DNA from: an uncultured Clostridia bacterium
GTDB taxonomy: Bacteria; Bacillota; Clostridia; Christensenellales; CAG-917
Reading direction: 5' to 3'
NCBI GenBank assembly: GCA_947625225.1
Contig: CANQNQ010000002.1
Coordinates: forward strand, 1 to 64,000
DNA length: 64,000 nt
Shown one piece after another: positions 7,568-15,649 of the stretch (positions are counted from its first letter, which is position 1; every line of letters starts with the position of its first letter). Position numbers and translations under genes: made by a program. The notes below the pieces were generated by a model. The model did not search any database, was not told the origin of the DNA, and saw nothing but the letters and a program-made list of their open reading frames with translations.

Positions 7568-8695
7568 ATGTGGAATATCGAAGAACGCTCCGTCTCAGGC
7601 GCAAAAGTCTACGTCGGCGACGATATGGCGAATGAAGTGTTGGTAAGGCTTGAGCTCATCATAGAGGAAGGTGCCATCTGTATTTTGTACGACAGTCATC
7701 TCGGCGCGCTTGCCGAGCGCTTACGCGAGGGGCTGAAGCCCAATTACAGAATGTTTTTCAAAAGCGTCCCCTCCGCGCGCAGCGGCGAGATACAGGACGA
7801 CATTGACGTGCCCGAATATGTCAGGCACGTTTTTGCCGTTGGCGCAGGCTCGGCGGCGAGGGCGGCAAAGCGGCTGGCGGCGAGACTGAATGTGGATTGG
7901 TCCATATATCTGACCGCTCCGTCTACGGATACTATAATGAGCGATTTTCCGCCAAAAGCCGTGTTTATCGACAAAAATGTGCAGATAAATTGCCCGTTTG
8001 ACTGTATTGCGTCCGGATACGGCATATTGCTGTCCGCAAAACTTGCCGCCTTCGAGCGCTTCTTTGCAGATAAGGTGTTGTCCGATCTGCTGCCGGCTGA
8101 GCGCGCGGAGAAACCGACTGCAGAGGTTTCATACGAGCTTGCGCCGCACGAGCTTGCGTTTGAGTTGCTTAAATCGCGGGGCGGGGACAGCGCGTCGCTG
8201 ATAGCCCGGATCTTGTACCTTCGGGCGCTTGAAAAGGGCAGGCGACCGAGGCTGATGGGGGAGTACAGATTTCTTGCGAGCGCGATGCTTGTCAACTTCT
8301 ATTGTTCCTTGCTTGGCGCGCCGTCCATTGACATAATGCCGCCCGCCTGCAAGCATACGGCGCTGGACAGACTTGCTCAGCTTAAATTTGACGTCGCGGG
8401 CACTGCGAAAAAAGTTGACTTTTTCGACATAAACAGTTATTTTAGAATAAGTTATATTTTAAGCGAATATCGCATGGACCTGCTTGAAAAATTGGGCGGG
8501 ATAGACATGCGTGCGGCGCAGCGATTCTGGCGCAGGTTATATCCAGACGCGGGCTATTGGCTGAAAAGCGAGGTCAGCGTCAAAGATATGCTGGAGGCGC
8601 TGACGCTTGCGGGCGCGCTGAGCGACGGGTTGACGGGTTACGCGTTCGCGTCGGGAGCGCTTGCTATAAACGCGCCGCCAAAGGGGAGTGTATGA
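7568..8695 (+). CDS. glycerol-1-phosphate dehydrogenase (AraM)-like protein, probably degenerate
   Basis: This 375-residue protein has the fold pattern of the sn-glycerol-1-phosphate dehydrogenase/iron-alcohol-dehydrogenase group. A Rossmann-like VGAGSAARAAKRLAARL stands where the family has GGGTxxDxAK, followed by LTAPSTDTIMSDFPPKAVF. The conserved metal-binding Asp of the G-(D)-LL helix is replaced (GYGILLSAKL), and I see no later GSEH-type His pair, so catalysis is doubtful. The start at 7568 follows GAGGTG. It overlaps the next gene, a HAD-IIA phosphatase, by 4 bases. The same pairing (AraM with AraL) is known in Bacillus, which supports the assignment. Confidence 0.65.
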   Translation: MWNIEERSVSGAKVYVGDDMANEVLVRLELIIEEGAICILYDSHLGALAERLREGLKPNYRMFFKSVPSARSGEIQDDIDVPEYVRHVFAVGAGSAARAAKRLAARLNVDWSIYLTAPSTDTIMSDFPPKAVFIDKNVQINCPFDCIASGYGILLSAKLAAFERFFADKVLSDLLPAERAEKPTAEVSYELAPHELAFELLKSRGGDSASLIARILYLRALEKGRRPRLMGEYRFLASAMLVNFYCSLLGAPSIDIMPPACKHTALDRLAQLKFDVAGTAKKVDFFDINSYFRISYILSEYRMDLLEKLGGIDMRAAQRFWRRLYPDAGYWLKSEVSVKDMLEALTLAGALSDGLTGYAFASGALAINAPPKGSV

Positions 8696-9492
8696 AAAAC
8701 ATCAAGTCTGTGGAGCTGTTTGTGTTTGACCTCGACGGGACCGTGTACATCGGCGACGACGAGATCGACGGCTCCTTTGACGCCATCAACAGCTTAAGAC
8801 AAATGGGCAAGCGCATATGCTTTTTTACAAACAACAGCTCGCGCATGCACACCGACTACATAGCCCGCCTCAACAAGCTGGGGCTGAGGACTTATTCGGA
8901 CGAGATATACACCAGCGGGCAGGTCACCTGCGAGTACATACTTGACAATTACAGGGGCAAAAAGGTGTTTTTGCTTGGCAACGAGAGGCTGAGGGCGGAG
9001 TTTGAACTGTACGGCATTGAGCTGAGCGACGACGATCCCGACATCTGCGTCATCGGCTTTGACACATCGCTCACCTACGAAAGGCTGTATAAGCTGTGCA
9101 AATACGTCAACGCGGGGCTGCCGTACATCGCGACGCACCCCGATTTTTTCTGCCCTGCGCCGGGCTGTCCCATGCCGGATATAGGCGCGTTGATGGAGGC
9201 GGTGCGCTTGACGGTGGGCAGGTCTCCCGACATCATTATGGGCAAGCCCCACAAGACCGCGGGCGAGCGCCTTGCAAAAAAGTACAATCTGCACCCGCGT
9301 CAGATCGCGATGGTGGGCGACAGGCTGTATACGGACGTCGCGTTCGGCAAAAATTGCGGCTTTGTGTCCGTGCTGGTGCTCTCGGGCGAGACGGACAAGG
9401 AGATGCTGAGTCGCTCCAAGATAAAGCCCGATTACGTGCTTGACAAGGTGAAGGACATCCCCGCGCTTATAAAAGAAGAGCAGGAGGCGTAA
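8692..9492 (+). CDS. HAD-IIA family sugar/polyol phosphatase (AraL/NagD-like)
   Basis: This is a 266-residue HAD hydrolase. Motif I is FVFDLDGTVY (the first Asp is the nucleophile), motif II is FFTNNSS, motif III is GKPHK, and motif IV is GDRLYTDVAFGKNCG, so the catalytic set is complete. The subclass IIA cap sits between motifs II and III. AraL-type members dephosphorylate small sugar or glycerol phosphates. It begins inside the stop of the AraM-like gene and is therefore translationally coupled to it. Substrate is inferred from that pairing only. Confidence 0.88.
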   Translation: MKNIKSVELFVFDLDGTVYIGDDEIDGSFDAINSLRQMGKRICFFTNNSSRMHTDYIARLNKLGLRTYSDEIYTSGQVTCEYILDNYRGKKVFLLGNERLRAEFELYGIELSDDDPDICVIGFDTSLTYERLYKLCKYVNAGLPYIATHPDFFCPAPGCPMPDIGALMEAVRLTVGRSPDIIMGKPHKTAGERLAKKYNLHPRQIAMVGDRLYTDVAFGKNCGFVSVLVLSGETDKEMLSRSKIKPDYVLDKVKDIPALIKEEQEA

Positions 9493-9513
9493 AACAAATT
9501 TTTATATACGGCG

Positions 9514-9540
9514 ATGAGGCGGCACAGTGTGCCGCCTCAT
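9514..9540 (+). terminator. hairpin after AraM/AraL-like pair
   Basis: A perfect 12-bp stem, ATGAGGCGGCAC with its complement, has a 3-base loop. No T-run follows, so termination here is probable but not certain. The AATACAGGT copy at 9597 lies 57 bases further on. Confidence 0.5.
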
Positions 9541-9596
9541 TGCTCAGGGGGAGATTATATTTGTCCGCAGTGACGCGTGCGGGTCGCGAATTTTTG

Positions 9597-9605
9597 AATA
9601 CAGGT
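9597..9605 (+). repeat. AATACAGGT motif
   Basis: Exact core in the convergent gap between the HAD phosphatase and the SpoIIQ-like gene. The ACTC prefix is absent, and the right flank is AT-rich (TATATTTTG). Confidence 0.6.
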
Positions 9606-9627
9606 ATATATTTTGACGATATGAGGC

Positions 9628-10308
9628 TTATTTTTCGTCAAGCACCAGCACGGTGAGCGGGTCGATATATTCGCCGTCTTTCAACATCTCGAAGTGCAGA
9701 TGCGCGCCCTCAAGGGATTCGTAGCCCTGCGAGGTGGACATCTTGCCTATCTCCTGACCCTGCTTCACCTTGTCGCCCTTTTTGAGGGTGGACTCCGCCT
9801 CAAGGGACATATACTTTGTCACATAGCCGTCGTCGTGCTTGAGCACAATGTAGTAGCCGTCCAGCTTGTTGTAGCCCGTCTCCTCCACGGTGCCGTCCGC
9901 CGCGGCGGTCACATTGAGGTCGTCGGACTTGAAATCCACGCCGTTATGCGTCCTGAAGTCGCCCATAGTTTCGTTTTTGACAAGCGCGTCTATGGAGCAA
10001 TTTAAGCTGACCGTGCCGTTGCAGGGCATGTAAAAGGTCAACTTTTTGGGGACGTCGGGTTGGACGTCGGGCTTGTTGCCCTCGTTGGGATCCTGATTTT
10101 GCGAGTCGTCGGGTTTCTGCACGGATATATCGCCTCCGCCCGGCTCGATGTTGTCTACGGTCGGCGCGTCCTGCGAACCGCTGTTGTGCGTGACCGCCAG
10201 CGCGATCACCGTGGCGATGGACGCTATGCACAGTATAAGCAACAGGTAAAAAGCGTTGCGCTTCATAAAGCCTCCGACGCGCTTCATTGCAATGGAAAAT
10301 TTACTCAT
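9628..10308 (-). CDS. membrane-anchored M23 peptidase, SpoIIQ-like
   Basis: The 226-residue protein has an N-terminal transmembrane segment (FYLLLILCIASIATVIALAV, residues ~22-41), a Pro/Asp/Gln-rich linker and a LytM/M23 domain. Zinc-site residues are visible: the His and Asp in RTHNGVDF, and HLHFE near the C-terminus. This fits SpoIIQ, which in forespores bridges to the mother cell during engulfment. Clostridial SpoIIQ proteins commonly keep the metal ligands, as here. A general cell-wall hydrolase or SpoIVFA-like role is the alternative. The start at 10308 has GGAGGT 8 bases upstream. Confidence 0.75.
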   Translation of the reverse strand: MSKFSIAMKRVGGFMKRNAFYLLLILCIASIATVIALAVTHNSGSQDAPTVDNIEPGGGDISVQKPDDSQNQDPNEGNKPDVQPDVPKKLTFYMPCNGTVSLNCSIDALVKNETMGDFRTHNGVDFKSDDLNVTAAADGTVEETGYNKLDGYYIVLKHDDGYVTKYMSLEAESTLKKGDKVKQGQEIGKMSTSQGYESLEGAHLHFEMLKDGEYIDPLTVLVLDEK

Positions 10309-10382
10309 TTTTGTGTACCTCCGATTTGCAATGATTATTGACCCGCTCACGCCGCTTTATACGTCCAATGCTCAAAATTTTC

Positions 10383-10391
10383 AATACAGGT
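10383..10391 (+). repeat. AATACAGGT motif
   Basis: Exact core preceded by TC and followed by CGCTGTTTTTGCAAAA, in the divergent gap between the SpoIIQ-like gene and the acyl-CoA ligase, about 100 bases upstream of the ligase promoter. Confidence 0.65.
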
Positions 10392-10488
10392 CGCTGTTTT
10401 TGCAAAAGAATGTTGATATGTATGGGCAATCTGCGCCTCTGCGCCCGCGCGAAAAAAGACATAAATTGCGCCTTAAAGTCAAATGTGC

Positions 10489-10517
10489 TTTACATATAAA
10501 AATTGGGATAGTATAAT
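10489..10517 (+). promoter_or_regulatory. promoter of acyl-CoA ligase, leaderless
   Basis: TTTACA (10489-10494), 17 bases, then TATAAT (10512-10517). The ATG at 10524 is where transcription would be expected to begin, and no ribosome site precedes it, so the mRNA is probably leaderless. Confidence 0.75.
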
Positions 10518-10523
10518 TGACGT

Positions 10524-12047
10524 ATGACTTCGATACACCATTCGTTATATCGCTTTATGCATGATTTTCATGCCAAGCAGGACAGCGTCGCCGTGATAAG
10601 CGGCAACTCCAAGATGACCTTTCGCAAGCTGTTTGACGAGATCGACAGGGTCGCGGCGGGGCTTTACGCCATGGGAGTCAGGCGCGGCAGCGTGGTTATG
10701 CTTGCGCTGCCCAACATCCTGCAGAACGTGGTGGCGGTGTACGCGCTCTCCCGCATAGGCGCGGTGGCGGCGATGATACATCCGCTGTTTTCTGCCGACC
10801 AATTTGCGCAGGCGGTGGAAAAGCTCAAGCCGGAGGTGGTGTTCCTTTCTGACGTAAATCTCAAATCATTCTGGAGCAGGTGCGGCGGTGCAAAGCGCGT
10901 GATATGTCCCTTTTTGGCGTACGCGTACATTGGGCTCAAGCGCGGCAGGCAGTTTGAGCTGTACGAGGGCGACGGCGAGGAGGATATGTTCTATATGCAG
11001 TCGGGCGGCACTTCGGGCTCGCCAAAGACCATAGCGCTGTCCTCGCGCGCGGTCAACGCCATAGTGGCAAATCTGTGCGCGACGCTGGGCGATCGTTTTT
11101 CGGAGCACAACAGGATGCTGTGCGTCATGCCCATGTTCCACGGCTTCGGGCTGTGCGTGGGCGTGCATGCGTCGCTCAGTTTCAACATGACGGCGGTGCT
11201 TATGGCGCGCTTTGACGCGGACAAGGCAATGAAAGTAATCGCCAAGCGTCGCGTCACCAATATGATAGCGGTGCCGCGCATGGTCAGCAAGCTGCTTGCG
11301 CACAAGGATTTCAAGGGTGACAACATAAGCAGCATACAGGAGGTCTATGTCGGCGGCGACAGCATCAGCGACAGGCTGGTGAGCGACTTCGAGCAGCGCA
11401 TACGCGACGTGGGCGGCAACGCGCGCATACTTCCCGGCTACGGATTGACGGAGACGGTCACGGTCTGCGCCCTCACCCGCGGCGAGTTCAGGCAGGGCAG
11501 CGTGGGCGCCATGCTTGACGGCATGGAGGCGCGGGTCGTGGACGACGACCTCAATGTCCTGCCCGTGGGCGAAAGGGGCGAGCTGCTCATCGCGGGCGAT
11601 CAGCTTATGACGGGCTACTTCGGCGACGAGGAGGCGACAAAGGCGGCGTTTGTTGAGATAGGCGGCAAGCGCTACGTCAGGTCGGGAGACCTCGTCAGCA
11701 TGGACGAGGAGGGCAGGATATACTTCCTCGGCAGAAAGAAGAGGCTGATAAAGATATCGGGCATGAACGTGTTCCCATCCGACATCGAGAGCGTCGCGCA
11801 ACAGCTGGACTACGTCAAGGAGTGCGTTGCGCTGGAGTACAAGGTGGGCGACAAGTCCTTCATAAGATTGCTTGTAGAGGGCGAGCTGACCGACGCGCAA
11901 AAGAAGGGGATAATTTCGCACATCGCAAAACATCTGTCCCACTGGAACATCCCAAGCGACATCGTGTGCGTAGAGAGGTTCCCGCGCACGCAGATCGGCA
12001 AGGTGGACGCAAAGGCGCTTATGGCGCAGTATGGCACAAACGAGTAG
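10524..12047 (+). CDS. AMP-binding acyl-CoA synthetase/ligase
   Basis: This 507-residue member of the ANL adenylate-forming family activates a carboxylic acid with ATP and transfers it to CoA. Motifs in order are the P-loop-like MQSGGTSGSPKTIALSS, YGLTETV near residue 310, SGDLVSMDEEGRIYFLGRKKRLIKISG (hinge), and a C-terminal lysine in QIGKVDAK. N-terminal and C-terminal domains are complete. The chain length of its substrate is not predictable. It is transcribed alone, with a strong promoter and its own terminator. Confidence 0.88.
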   Translation: MTSIHHSLYRFMHDFHAKQDSVAVISGNSKMTFRKLFDEIDRVAAGLYAMGVRRGSVVMLALPNILQNVVAVYALSRIGAVAAMIHPLFSADQFAQAVEKLKPEVVFLSDVNLKSFWSRCGGAKRVICPFLAYAYIGLKRGRQFELYEGDGEEDMFYMQSGGTSGSPKTIALSSRAVNAIVANLCATLGDRFSEHNRMLCVMPMFHGFGLCVGVHASLSFNMTAVLMARFDADKAMKVIAKRRVTNMIAVPRMVSKLLAHKDFKGDNISSIQEVYVGGDSISDRLVSDFEQRIRDVGGNARILPGYGLTETVTVCALTRGEFRQGSVGAMLDGMEARVVDDDLNVLPVGERGELLIAGDQLMTGYFGDEEATKAAFVEIGGKRYVRSGDLVSMDEEGRIYFLGRKKRLIKISGMNVFPSDIESVAQQLDYVKECVALEYKVGDKSFIRLLVEGELTDAQKKGIISHIAKHLSHWNIPSDIVCVERFPRTQIGKVDAKALMAQYGTNE

Positions 12048-12080
12048 TTTCATATAGAGTGACATACATATATTATAGTG

Positions 12081-12121
12081 GCGCTCCCGTATGCAGCAGT
12101 GTGCAAATGGGAGCGCTTTTT
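12081..12121 (+). terminator. terminator of acyl-CoA ligase
   Basis: GCGCTCCC (12081-12088) pairs with GGGAGCGC (12109-12116), followed by TTTTT. An AATACAGGT copy on the other strand begins four bases later. Confidence 0.8.
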
Positions 12122-12124
12122 GAT

Positions 12125-12133
12125 ACCTGTATT
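12125..12133 (-). repeat. AATACAGGT motif
   Basis: Full version on the reverse strand with AAAAACTC before the core, placed directly after the T-run of the acyl-CoA ligase terminator. Confidence 0.75.
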
Positions 12134-12179
12134 GAGTTTTTCTAAGATTTGTTGAGATGTAAATATGTCAAAACGATGA

Positions 12180-12350
12180 TATGTATGAGCTTTGATATGC
12201 GCATATGTTATCTTGCATATTGTGACATATGCGCAATCAATATTTGACGTGATTGTGCGGGCGCATATGCGCATATTTTGCTGTGCCTGCGCGGACATAT
12301 GCTCATCTGTCGCCATATAAAAAAACCGACGAGGCGCCATATGTGCAGGC
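12180..12350. repeat. CATATG / GCGCATAT-rich intergenic stretch
   Basis: The gap between the ligase and spoVG holds no gene. It contains repeated palindromic words built from GCGCATATGC: near 12195, 12228, 12260 and 12292, with a further CATATG at about 12337. Similar words recur at 14300-14410 on the other side of murC. No protein-like frame or promoter is evident. Confidence 0.45.
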
Positions 12351-12381
12351 GTTCACATCGGGTGCCTTTAATAAATCGTGC

Positions 12382-12423
12382 AAAAAAAACACCGCCTGTC
12401 TCAATTGAGACAAGTCGCTCGGT
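12382..12423 (-). terminator. terminator of spoVG
   Basis: On the reverse strand TTGTCTC and GAGACAG pair around an AATT loop, with an outer ACCG/CGGT clamp, followed by a run of eight T. Confidence 0.8.
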
Positions 12424-12451
12424 TTATATTGCAGTGGTCTTTGAGGGGAAA

Positions 12452-12727
12452 TCAGCCCTCATCGGAGCCCGCGCTCTCTTTGTAGGCGGTAAGGATAAGG
12501 TTTCTTAAGGCTTCGCGCGTCTCGGTATTTATGGGATGAACAATATCTTTGAACTCGCCGCCGGGCGTCTTTCTGGACGGCATGGCGATAAACTCGCCGT
12601 CAGTGCCGTCTATGATCTTGATGTCGTGGATTGCAAAGCAATCGTCAATGATGACGGAGGCAACCGCTTTGAGCTTGCTGCCGTCAGCAGTCACTTTGCG
12701 AATCCGTATGTCCGTGATGTTAAGCAT
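12452..12727 (-). CDS. spoVG: septation/sporulation regulator SpoVG
   Basis: This 91-residue protein matches SpoVG over its length: MLNITDIRIRKV, then VASVIIDDCFAIHDIKII and FIAMPSRKTPGGEFKDIVHP. SpoVG is a small RNA/DNA-binding regulator that affects septation and sporulation in Firmicutes. GGAGG precedes the ATG. It is transcribed alone, divergently from murC, and ends in a strong intrinsic terminator. Confidence 0.96.
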   Translation of the reverse strand: MLNITDIRIRKVTADGSKLKAVASVIIDDCFAIHDIKIIDGTDGEFIAMPSRKTPGGEFKDIVHPINTETREALRNLILTAYKESAGSDEG

Positions 12728-12852
12728 GTGGTATACCTCCTGAGTATTCCTATATAAATCTTAACATAGAACTTCTCGATTTTCAATAATTATTTTTAAT
12801 TTTACCCAATTTATTATTAAAAAACCGCCTTTGGTTGACATGTTAATTTTAT

Positions 12853-12861
12853 ACCTGTATT
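12853..12861 (-). repeat. AATACAGGT motif
   Basis: Exact core on the reverse strand in the divergent gap between spoVG and murC, 45 bases before the murC start. The prefix is ATTC instead of ACTC. Confidence 0.65.
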
Positions 12862-12905
12862 GAATATTGTCAAAAATTTCAAATTTTTCATATAGTGAGC
12901 GCGAT

Positions 12906-14264
12906 ATGTGCAGGCAAATTCATTTTATAGGCGGAAGCGGCGTGGGCATAGGCGCGCTGGCAAAGTTCGCGCTGGGGACGGGAGCAAGGGTAAGCGCAAG
13001 CGACAGGACGGATAGCGATCTGCTTCGAGCGCTTGAAGCGGCGGGCGCGCGCGTATGGGTGGGCGAAAAACCGCGCGAGATGGGCGACGTAGACCTCGTG
13101 GTATACTCCTCTGCGGTCAAAGCGGACAATGCTGAGCTTGCCGCGGCGTGCGAAAGAGGCATCCCCACGCTTGAAAGGCACAAGTTTTTGGGCGAGGTCT
13201 CCCGCAGATTTGCATATTGCGCGGCGATCGCGGGGACGCACGGCAAGACAACCACCACGGCTATGCTGACGCACATCCTTTCAAGCGAAGGCGTAAAGCT
13301 GGCGGCGATGATAGGCGGCATGTCGCGCGACTTTGGCAACTATTTTTGCAACTTTGACTTGAGAGATGGCGACGGCATATTCGTAACGGAGGCGTGCGAG
13401 TACAGGCGCAGCTTTTTGAGCCTTGCGCCCACGGTTGGCGTCGTGACAAATATGGAATGCGACCATCCCGATTGCTACGCGAGTCTGGACGATGTGAAGG
13501 ACGCGTTTGCACGGTTTTTGGCGGGGGCAAAAAAAAAGATAATCCCGTCGGGGCTTGGTCGCCTGCTTGGGATAGACGCTCCCGCGCGGGAAAATTGCAT
13601 ATTGCGCGTGGACGGCGGACGCGTGGAGAGCATGGACGTGGAGATTGTTGGCGAAAACAGGTGCCGACTTGAGCAGGACGGAAGAGCGCTGTGCGATATA
13701 GAACTTAAAGAGGACGGAGACTACAACCTGTTCAACGCGGCGTTTGCGGTGGCGGCGGCGATGGAGCTGGGCGCAGATCCCGTGCGCGCGGCGCGTAGCC
13801 TGTCCACCTTTGGCGGCGTGGACAGACGATACGAATATGCCGGCGAGATGGGCGGCGTGCCGGTTTATTTCGACTTTGCGCACCACCCGACGGAGTTGAC
13901 CTGCGTGCTGAGGCGCGCCGCGAAGCGCGGAAAAGTGTTGACCGTGTTTCAGCCGCACACCTACAGCCGCACCAAGGCGTACCTCGACGACTTTGTCAAG
14001 GCGCTGACGGAAAAAGAGGTCGGGACGCTTATACTCATGCCCGCGTACAGCGCGCGGGAGGACGCGTCGGAGGGCGTGGACAGCAACGCTCTGGCGGAGG
14101 CAATACGGCGCGCGGGCAAAGAGGACGTGCTGTGCCTCGGCGCGGATGAGGTATTGCCCGCCGTAAGAAAGCGCACTGTGTCACACGGCGTGATTTTGTT
14201 TGTGGGCGCGGGCGATATATACAAACTGAAACGCGAAATTCCGCATACAGGTGTGCATTTTTGA
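12906..14264 (+). CDS. murC: UDP-N-acetylmuramate--L-alanine ligase
   Basis: MurC adds L-alanine to UDP-MurNAc in cytoplasmic peptidoglycan precursor synthesis. The 452-residue protein has the N-terminal HFIGGSGVGIGALAK nucleotide-sugar motif, the ATP loop AGTHGKTTTTAML (residues ~105-117), VTEACEYRRSFL, DFAHHPTEL and QPHTYSRT, all typical of MurC. The ATG at 12906 is chosen because it gives the canonical N-terminus. A TTG at 12867 is open but lacks support. A TATAGT box at 12891 would give a very short or absent leader. The variant word CATACAGGT lies in its last codons (14244). Confidence 0.95.
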   Translation: MCRQIHFIGGSGVGIGALAKFALGTGARVSASDRTDSDLLRALEAAGARVWVGEKPREMGDVDLVVYSSAVKADNAELAAACERGIPTLERHKFLGEVSRRFAYCAAIAGTHGKTTTTAMLTHILSSEGVKLAAMIGGMSRDFGNYFCNFDLRDGDGIFVTEACEYRRSFLSLAPTVGVVTNMECDHPDCYASLDDVKDAFARFLAGAKKKIIPSGLGRLLGIDAPARENCILRVDGGRVESMDVEIVGENRCRLEQDGRALCDIELKEDGDYNLFNAAFAVAAAMELGADPVRAARSLSTFGGVDRRYEYAGEMGGVPVYFDFAHHPTELTCVLRRAAKRGKVLTVFQPHTYSRTKAYLDDFVKALTEKEVGTLILMPAYSAREDASEGVDSNALAEAIRRAGKEDVLCLGADEVLPAVRKRTVSHGVILFVGAGDIYKLKREIPHTGVHF

Positions 14265-14413
14265 CTAAAAAAGCGTACAGTATTGGATTTAGAAAAGCGC
14301 AAAATATATGCGCATATGCGAATATGGCTAAATGATAACATTGTATATGTGCGCATATGAATATGCCGCCAAATGAGGATACCTCAAATGGCGGGGCGCG
14401 CATATGGGAAGGG
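14265..14413. other. intergenic, CATATG-rich with imperfect hairpin
   Basis: No gene is seen. The gap between convergent murC and the DUF4363 gene repeats GCGCATATG-like words. It also has a hairpin (CCGCCA and GAGG with their complements around ATA, about 14368-14396) without a T-run on either strand. Confidence 0.4.
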
Positions 14414-14791
14414 TCAGATGATGTCCGCCGGATTGAAGTCCACAATGTTGTGGATGTTGGACGACATCACCAGCAGTGACTGTATCTTGGACAGCGCGTT
14501 CTGATAGTCCGCGCACTCCAGCGAGCCCTGCGTTTCGCCCAGCGCGACAGAGAAGTTGCGCACGTCCGGGGAGTATATAAACAGCTCCATATAGCTGCGC
14601 CTCTTTTCCCACCAGGCTGACAGCCGCGCGCACTGCTCGGCGCAATCGTTCGACTGCGACTTCACGGCGCCTTCAAGCTCCAGCAGTCTTTTGTCCAGTG
14701 CGTCGAACACTTTGTCCACGTAAAAGTTTTCAAGTATGCCCGCCGTGATGATGACAAGCAAAATTACTATGGCGACCACGACCTTTTTCAT
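14414..14791 (-). CDS. DUF4363 family membrane-anchored protein
   Basis: The 125-residue protein starts with one transmembrane helix (VVVAIVILLVIITAGILENF) followed by an extracytoplasmic helical region containing SAWWEKRRSYMELFIYSPD and ending in NIHNIVDFNPADII, which fits DUF4363. It overlaps the DUF421 gene upstream by 4 bases. DUF421/DUF4363 pairs recur in spore-forming Firmicutes, and a partnership at the membrane is inferred from that. No enzymatic motif is visible. Confidence 0.8.
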   Translation of the reverse strand: MKKVVVAIVILLVIITAGILENFYVDKVFDALDKRLLELEGAVKSQSNDCAEQCARLSAWWEKRRSYMELFIYSPDVRNFSVALGETQGSLECADYQNALSKIQSLLVMSSNIHNIVDFNPADII

Positions 14792-15600
14792 TGGTGCCTC
14801 CCATCCTCGCCAAAAGCGGCGTTTTTGGCACCTGTATCGCGTTTTTCGTCGCCCATGGCGGCGTCAGTGACGCTTACGGATGTCTCCGCGTCGTCGTCCG
14901 TGGTCAACGTTGCGGTGATGTAGTCACCCTTGTAGGGCTGTATAAACAGCTGTTCGCCGGCGACAAGCAGCACCAGCACATCGCTTTGGCATATATGCAG
15001 CCTGTCAAGCAGCACCAGCATCCTTTCCTTGGTGACGCCGTTGAGCTTGGCGAGATTTTCGCCTAGAAATTCGCCCTCCATTATGACGGTGACGGGCAGT
15101 CCCGCCTGCTGTACATCAAGCCCCAGATCGGAGGGGGACACGGGGCGACTTTGGCTTTTGGGCAGCACGGTGAGGCTGCCGTTGGTCTCGAGTATGGCGT
15201 ATTCCACCTCGCTTGGATTGAAGTAACCGTCCCCTCGCAGCGCCTCCATGATGTCGTCTATGTTCATATTCAGCTCCTTCATCACCTCGGGAAGGATGTT
15301 GCCGCGCTCGATGAGGATGACGGGCTTGCCGTTGAGGAATTTGCGGAAGCGCACGCTCTTTGTTGCCAGCTTTGTGATGATGATGTGCACCAAAAACAGC
15401 GAGAATACGGGGATTATGCCGTAGATTATGGGGATGGTGGCGTCCGCCATGGGGATGCACACCAGCTCGCTTGCGACAAGCGTGATCGCCAGCTCGAAGG
15501 GCTGCAATTCGCCCAATTGCCGCTTGCCCATAAGGCGCATTGCCAACAGCAAAAAGAAATATAGTATTATACAGCGTAAAAACAAATTCAGCATAAGCAT
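14788..15600 (-). CDS. DUF421 (YetF-like) membrane protein
   Basis: This 270-residue protein has three N-terminal transmembrane segments (from FLRCIILYFFLLLAMRLMGK), then the cytoplasmic DUF421 core with GKPVILIERGNIL and EYAILETNGSLTVLPKSQSRPV. A variable acidic tail follows. The RLMGKRQLGELQPFELAITL loop is typical of the family. YetF/YrbG-type proteins are linked to spores, but their function is unknown. No clear ribosome site precedes the ATG. It forms a coupled pair with the DUF4363 gene. A GATACAGGT variant lies within its last codons (14830). Confidence 0.85.
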   Translation of the reverse strand: MLMLNLFLRCIILYFFLLLAMRLMGKRQLGELQPFELAITLVASELVCIPMADATIPIIYGIIPVFSLFLVHIIITKLATKSVRFRKFLNGKPVILIERGNILPEVMKELNMNIDDIMEALRGDGYFNPSEVEYAILETNGSLTVLPKSQSRPVSPSDLGLDVQQAGLPVTVIMEGEFLGENLAKLNGVTKERMLVLLDRLHICQSDVLVLLVAGEQLFIQPYKGDYITATLTTDDDAETSVSVTDAAMGDEKRDTGAKNAAFGEDGRHQ

Positions 15601-15649
15601 ATTGTGCTTTTACGCGGCGGTTTTATTCAAAAAAACGCAATACATGTGG

